Below are positions 60,160 to 64,000 of a stretch of DNA of 64,000 bases, piece after piece. The notes below the pieces were generated by a model. The model was not told the origin of the DNA. It made no database searches and saw only the letters and a program-made list of their open reading frames with translations. Location: the NCBI GenBank assembly GCA_944325875.1, contig CALVBU010000006.1, positions 62,001 to 126,000 on the forward strand, given 5' to 3'. Position 1 is the stretch's first letter. Each line of letters opens with the position of its first letter. The position numbers were made by a program, and so were the translations under genes. The DNA is from Candidatus Gastranaerophilales bacterium. Its GTDB lineage: Bacteria; Cyanobacteriota; Vampirovibrionia; Gastranaerophilales; Gastranaerophilaceae.

Positions 60160-61823
60160 GCTTCAAATAATTTATGCAATCTTTCACGAATATCATCTTC
60201 GTCCAAGTCTTGCGTAATAGTATTTAAATCAATTGCCATTTGATAATAATGAGCAGCATCATTTCTAAAATCTAGCATTTGGCTAGCTCTTCCTGCATTA
60301 AAGTATGCAAGAGTATAGCTTTCATTAATTTCAATAGCTTGTTCAAAATATTCAAGAGCTTCCTCTGCATCACCCAAACCATCAAGGTAAATTATTCCTA
60401 AATTATTTTGAGAGAACTCATTTTCAGGGTTAAGCTCTACAGACTTATGATAAGCAACAAGTGCTTCTTCTAAATAATCTTTTTCCCACAATGCGGTACC
60501 GGCTTTTGAATATCCTCTGTAATCATCAGGATTTAGAGTAATAGCATCGCAGTAGGTTCTAATAGCTTTATCTAAATCATACTCAGCCATATAAATATCA
60601 CCAAGAGAAAGATAAAGGTCATAATTATTAGGATCAAGAATAATACCTGCCTGATAAGTAGCTACAGCAGCCTCGGTATTACCCTTAACCTCACCGTAAA
60701 TTGCACCTAAAGCTTGGCAGACAATTGCAGTCCATTCATTATCAGGATTTAGAGCTATAGCTTTTTGATAATATTCAATTGCATCATCATATAACTCAGC
60801 TTTAGAAAATGCATATGCTAATGAATTATTGTAGAATGGATTTTCTAAATCTCTTTCAAGAGCTAATTTAAAAGCACTGATTGAATTAATTTTATCTTCT
60901 TTTTTCAAATAAAGATGACCTAATTCATAATAAATCTGAGCTGTATCCTGATCAAATTCCAAAAGTTTTTCATAACAATCAATTGTTTCTTCTGTATTAT
61001 CAGGGAAATATGTTTGCAAAACAGTTGCAAGCTTAACTAAAACTTCACGACACATCGGATTTGTTTCAAGAACTTTTTTATAGCAATCAACGCATAAATC
61101 AAGTTCATTATTTTTTAGAGCCAAATCACCCATTTTGTTATAGAAAACCTGACCGTGACATGTTTCCATAACAGCTTTTTTATAAACATTTTCAGCTGCT
61201 GGATATAGCTTAAATTTTTCTAAAAATTTACCAACAGTATTAAAAGTAAAAACAGAAACATCGTCTGATAAATTTTTATAAAACATCTTTAATGATGGTC
61301 TATCCCAAGCAAGCATGAGACTTCCTGATAGGAAATAATATACAAACTGCATATAATCAGCTAAACTTCCTTTATCGGAATTTATTTTTTGTAAAATAGC
61401 TTGCGAAAGCACCAATCTAGGTCTTGCAGATTTAAACTTACCCATTTTAATAGCAGACTTAAATTCTTCCATAGCTTCAGGGTAATTCTCTGCCATCTTC
61501 ATAAAGAAACCTGCATACATATGAGCATTCATATTATCAGGAGCCAAAGAAACAGCTGTCTTACATTGGTCAATAGCTGTATTAATACTAATTTGACCTT
61601 GTTCCCACATCAAGCTTGCCAATCTATAATATGATTCAGGAATAGTAGGATCAAATTTTACAGCATCAATATAGTTAGTAATAGCTTCCTGTAAATCCTT
61701 GTTGTTTTGACGAATCAAATATCTTTCATGAGCGATTCTTGCTTTCTCTAAAGATTCTTTTGCCTTTTTAACTTTTTCGTTATTTTCACCTGCTACAGGT
61801 TGTATTAAAATCTGTTCTGACAT
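60156..61823 (-). CDS. large TPR-repeat protein
   Basis: 555 residues without signal peptide or membrane helix, so probably cytoplasmic. It holds ten or more tetratricopeptide repeats, clearest in the second half (AQIYYELGHLYLKKEDKINSISAFKLALERDLENP, YDLYLSLGDIYMAEYDLDKAIRTYCDAITLNPDD, SQNNLGIIYLDGLGDAEEALEYFEQAIEINES). The middle segment (about 150-210) is a non-repeat helical part. The ending is acidic (QDLDEDDIRERL). It is likely a scaffold for a multi-protein complex; the partner is unknown. GGAG lies seven bases before the start. A small ORF with a better site overlaps its beginning. Confidence 0.85.
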   Translation of the reverse strand: MSEQILIQPVAGENNEKVKKAKESLEKARIAHERYLIRQNNKDLQEAITNYIDAVKFDPTIPESYYRLASLMWEQGQISINTAIDQCKTAVSLAPDNMNAHMYAGFFMKMAENYPEAMEEFKSAIKMGKFKSARPRLVLSQAILQKINSDKGSLADYMQFVYYFLSGSLMLAWDRPSLKMFYKNLSDDVSVFTFNTVGKFLEKFKLYPAAENVYKKAVMETCHGQVFYNKMGDLALKNNELDLCVDCYKKVLETNPMCREVLVKLATVLQTYFPDNTEETIDCYEKLLEFDQDTAQIYYELGHLYLKKEDKINSISAFKLALERDLENPFYNNSLAYAFSKAELYDDAIEYYQKAIALNPDNEWTAIVCQALGAIYGEVKGNTEAAVATYQAGIILDPNNYDLYLSLGDIYMAEYDLDKAIRTYCDAITLNPDDYRGYSKAGTALWEKDYLEEALVAYHKSVELNPENEFSQNNLGIIYLDGLGDAEEALEYFEQAIEINESYTLAYFNAGRASQMLDFRNDAAHYYQMAIDLNTITQDLDEDDIRERLHKLFEA

Positions 61824-61894
61824 TTTTGAGCTCCAAATAAAATGTGTATATGACTAATTTCGACAAAACAAAATTTATTCTTTATTAATTTCAT
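61805..61894 (-). CDS. possible 29-residue leader peptide before the TPR gene
   Basis: ATG at 61894 with GGAGG at seven bases. The frame overlaps the TPR gene's start by 19 bases and stops soon after. The product would be short and basic (MKLIKNKFCFVEISHIHILF at the start). The good ribosome binding site and the overlap fit a translated leader, but coding is unproven. Confidence 0.3.
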   Translation of the reverse strand: MKLIKNKFCFVEISHIHILFGAQKCQNRF

Positions 61895-61904
61895 AAAATA
61901 TCCT

Positions 61905-61925
61905 CCAAATGAATTAGATATTTGG
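61905..61925. repeat. small inverted repeat upstream of the TPR gene
   Basis: CCAAAT and ATTTGG around nine bases, overlapping the leader ORF's ribosome binding site. Possible operator. In the remaining about 120 bases before mnmG a TATAAT box (62018-62023) is the only promoter element seen, followed by AGGAA before the mnmG start. Confidence 0.3.
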
Positions 61926-62048
61926 ACAATATATTAAAATTTGCTATTTGAAAAAGGGGATTTTTAAATTTTTGTTTATTTATAGAGAATTATTAGCGAT
62001 TAGAAGATATTTTGTATTATAATTTTATTACGATTAGGAATGTGAAAA

Positions 62049-63938
62049 ATGAATTACTTACAAAATGAGTACGATGTAATAGTTGTTGGCGCAGGACATG
62101 CCGGATGCGAAGCAGCAATGGCTTGCGCAAGATTAGGCGCAAAAGTTCTGCTTGCAACATTAAACCTTGATAATATAGCATTACAACCCTGCAATCCTGC
62201 AATAGGCGGGCCTGCTAAATCAACTTTGGTTCGAGAAATTGATGCCCTAGGTGGCGTAATGGGCGAAGTAGCAGATGCTACTTATATTCAAATGAAAATG
62301 CTTAACTCGTCAAAAGGACCTGCAGTAAGAGCACTTAGAGCACAATCTGACAAAAAAGAATACTCAAATTACATGCGTAATCTTATTGAAAGTAACGAAA
62401 ACATATACCTTAGACAAGCTTGTATTACAGACTTAATAGCCAAAGATGGTCGTATTACAGGTGCAGTTGACGAATTTGGGATCGAATACAAAGCTAGAGC
62501 AATAATCCTCACAACAGGAACATCTTTGAATGGCAGAATTTTTGTAGGTCTAAAATCATACAGTGCAGGAAGATTAGGCGAACAAGCTGCTATCGGTCTT
62601 TCTGAATCACTTATGAACCTCGGTATAAATATCAAGAAATTAAAAACAGGAACTCCTCAAAGAGTTGATAAACGAACTATTGATTACTCAAAAATGACAA
62701 TTCAACCAGGAGATGAAATACTTAATTTCTATTCGTTTAAGCCAAACAGACCAATAAGAAAACAAGTTCCATGCTACCTTACAAGAACTAACGAAAGAAC
62801 CCATGAAATAATCAAAGCAAATCTTGATAAATCACCTATGTATAAAGGTCTTATTCATGGTGTTGGTCCTAGATATTGCCCTTCAATAGAAGATAAAGTA
62901 GTTAGGTTTAGTGAAAACCCTTCTCATCACATTTTTATCGAACCTGAAGGACTTGGCACTTATGAAGTTTATATCCAAGGCTTCTCAAGCAGCCTTCCTG
63001 CTGACGTTCAAGTACAAATGCTACATACACTGCCAGGGCTTGAAAAAGCGCATGTTATAAAACCAGCCTACGCAGTGGAATATGATTATGTGCCTGCAAT
63101 TCAGACAACACATTCACTTATGTCAAAAAATGTCCAAGGTCTGTTCTTTGGCGGGCAAATAAACGGAACCAGCGGATACGAAGAAGCTGCAGCTCAAGGT
63201 TTAATTGCAGGTATTAATGCAATAAATTATTTAAATAATTCAGAAATGCTTGAATTATCAAGAAGTTCTTCTTACATAGGCACGTTGATAGATGACTTGG
63301 TAACAAAAGATATCGATGATCCTTATAGAATGCTTACATCTCGTTCTGAATACCGCTTGTTATTAAGACAAGATAATGCTGATGCAAGATTAACACCTAT
63401 AGGACATAAAATCGGATTAATTGATGATGCTCAATTCAAAATATTTACCGAAAAACAAGAAAATATTCAAAAAGAACTACAAAGAGTTAATGAAACAAAA
63501 TTATCAGCAACAGAAGAAGTAAACTCTATACTTGTAAAATATGGAGAACATATAGATAGAGGAATTAAGCTCGGAGAATTGCTAAAACGTCCAAACATAG
63601 ACTACAAAATTCTTCAAGAAGTCCATGAAGAAACAAAAGAATTGAACCTTCCTCGAGATGTATATGAACAAGTAGAAATTCTTACAAAATATGATGGATA
63701 TTTAAAACGTCAAGAATTCCAAGTAAATCAGGCAGATAAATTAGAAAAATTCAAAATTCCTGACAACATTGACTACATGAGAATAGAGCACATTTCATCA
63801 GAAACAAAAGAAAAGTTAAATAAAATAAGACCTAAAACTCTTGCTCAAGCATCAAGAATTGGTGGTGTAAAACCTGCTGATATCTCAGTGTTAATGGTTC
63901 TACTCGATAAACACACATTTGCAAGGACTGAAAATTAA
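62049..63938 (+). CDS. mnmG: tRNA uridine-5-carboxymethylaminomethyl modification enzyme MnmG (GidA)
   Basis: FAD-dependent enzyme that, with MnmE, modifies C5 of the wobble uridine. The FAD motif is VVGAGHAGCEAAMACARLG. Next are PCNPAIGGPAKSTLVREIDALGG with the conserved cysteine, then SSKGPAVRALRAQSDK, TTGTSLNGRIFVG and KTGTPQRVD. Then come FFGGQINGTSGYEEAAAQG and MLTSRSEYRLLLRQDNAD. The C-terminal domain ends ASRIGGVKPADISVLMVLL. The length (629) is standard. It shares a four-base TTAA overlap with a facing gene. mnmA ends at the other end of the window; MnmE is not seen. Confidence 0.97.
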   Translation: MNYLQNEYDVIVVGAGHAGCEAAMACARLGAKVLLATLNLDNIALQPCNPAIGGPAKSTLVREIDALGGVMGEVADATYIQMKMLNSSKGPAVRALRAQSDKKEYSNYMRNLIESNENIYLRQACITDLIAKDGRITGAVDEFGIEYKARAIILTTGTSLNGRIFVGLKSYSAGRLGEQAAIGLSESLMNLGINIKKLKTGTPQRVDKRTIDYSKMTIQPGDEILNFYSFKPNRPIRKQVPCYLTRTNERTHEIIKANLDKSPMYKGLIHGVGPRYCPSIEDKVVRFSENPSHHIFIEPEGLGTYEVYIQGFSSSLPADVQVQMLHTLPGLEKAHVIKPAYAVEYDYVPAIQTTHSLMSKNVQGLFFGGQINGTSGYEEAAAQGLIAGINAINYLNNSEMLELSRSSSYIGTLIDDLVTKDIDDPYRMLTSRSEYRLLLRQDNADARLTPIGHKIGLIDDAQFKIFTEKQENIQKELQRVNETKLSATEEVNSILVKYGEHIDRGIKLGELLKRPNIDYKILQEVHEETKELNLPRDVYEQVEILTKYDGYLKRQEFQVNQADKLEKFKIPDNIDYMRIEHISSETKEKLNKIRPKTLAQASRIGGVKPADISVLMVLLDKHTFARTEN

Positions 63939-64000
63939 GCATTTGTATCAAGCTTTTTATATTTTATATTATTCATATTTAAAATACGTTCAACAATACG
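63935..64000 (-). CDS. C-terminal end of a minus-strand gene (partial)
   Basis: An open frame of 21 residues from the window edge to a TAA at 63935, ending KKLDTNA. Its stop shares TTAA with the mnmG stop, the same tail-to-tail arrangement as four other convergent pairs in the window, which supports it as a real gene end. Too little is visible to name it. Confidence 0.5.
   Translation of the reverse strand, partial: RIVERILNMNNIKYKKLDTNA

Noticed and set aside
1-64000. Prophage, transposon, integron or CRISPR
   Set aside because: No transposase, integrase, phage structural gene, terminal repeats or spaced direct repeats were found. The XRE genes are each next to pilin genes rather than phage genes.

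Overview
The window is AT-rich, densely coding DNA of a diderm, fermentative bacterium. It most resembles the non-photosynthetic Cyanobacteria-related gut lineage (Vampirovibrionia/Melainabacteria, probably Gastranaerophilales). Four things point there: an RpaB-type OmpR-family response regulator of cyanobacterial character (14545-15294); a [FeFe]-hydrogenase maturase (hydG) together with nifU/nifS; the outer-membrane gene kdsB plus an AsmA-like protein; and many short type IV pilin-like proteins starting with the FTLAEVLITLGIIGIVAAM type of prepilin signal. The lineage is inferred from remembered protein similarity, not from a search. No phage, insertion sequence or CRISPR array is seen.

Layout. 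1-7.2 kb: end of mnmA, an orphan protein, hydG with an overlapping prepilin, a formyltransferase/matrixin pair on the minus strand, ybaB-recR, and a minus-strand prepilin. 7.2-15.3 kb: an XRE regulator, an OppF-type ATPase, a HExxH protein, smpB, the cluster accD-accA-prmA-kdsB, an XRE/prepilin pair, and the RpaB-like regulator. 15.3-22.1 kb: tRNA-His between two terminators, then a 2143-residue protein with a HExxH motif and an apparently damaged 3' end. 22.1-29.7 kb (minus strand): a lipoprotein, a GT-C-like membrane protein, and an operon of three very large glycine-rich prepilin-like proteins with its own promoter. 29.8-39.2 kb: a small secreted protein, a DnaQ-type exonuclease, an iron alcohol dehydrogenase, a HAD hydrolase, TPR proteins, a candidate small RNA, two sugar ABC permeases, another XRE/prepilin pair, and a universal stress protein. 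39.4-44.3 kb: a sigma factor, gcvPB, a DUF2229-like protein, a membrane protein, and miaA. 44.3-57.1 kb: a prepilin behind a structured leader with an 11-base poly-C run, an AsmA-like protein, a repeat protein, an AAA+ ATPase, nifS/nifU, glmU, a secreted protein, and an MFS exporter. 57.2-64 kb: typA, a fourth XRE/prepilin pair, a large TPR protein, mnmG, and the edge of a further minus-strand gene.

The most striking theme is surface and pilus biology. Nine proteins carry prepilin-type N-termini. All four XRE (Cro/CI-type) regulators in the window sit head-to-head with a different prepilin gene, across a short intergenic region holding a palindromic or inverted-repeat operator candidate. This looks like a dispersed family of self-regulated regulator-pilin cassettes. 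The three tandem glycine-rich prepilins form a second, separate pilin system. A further prepilin gene sits behind a leader that could fold so as to hide its ribosome binding site.
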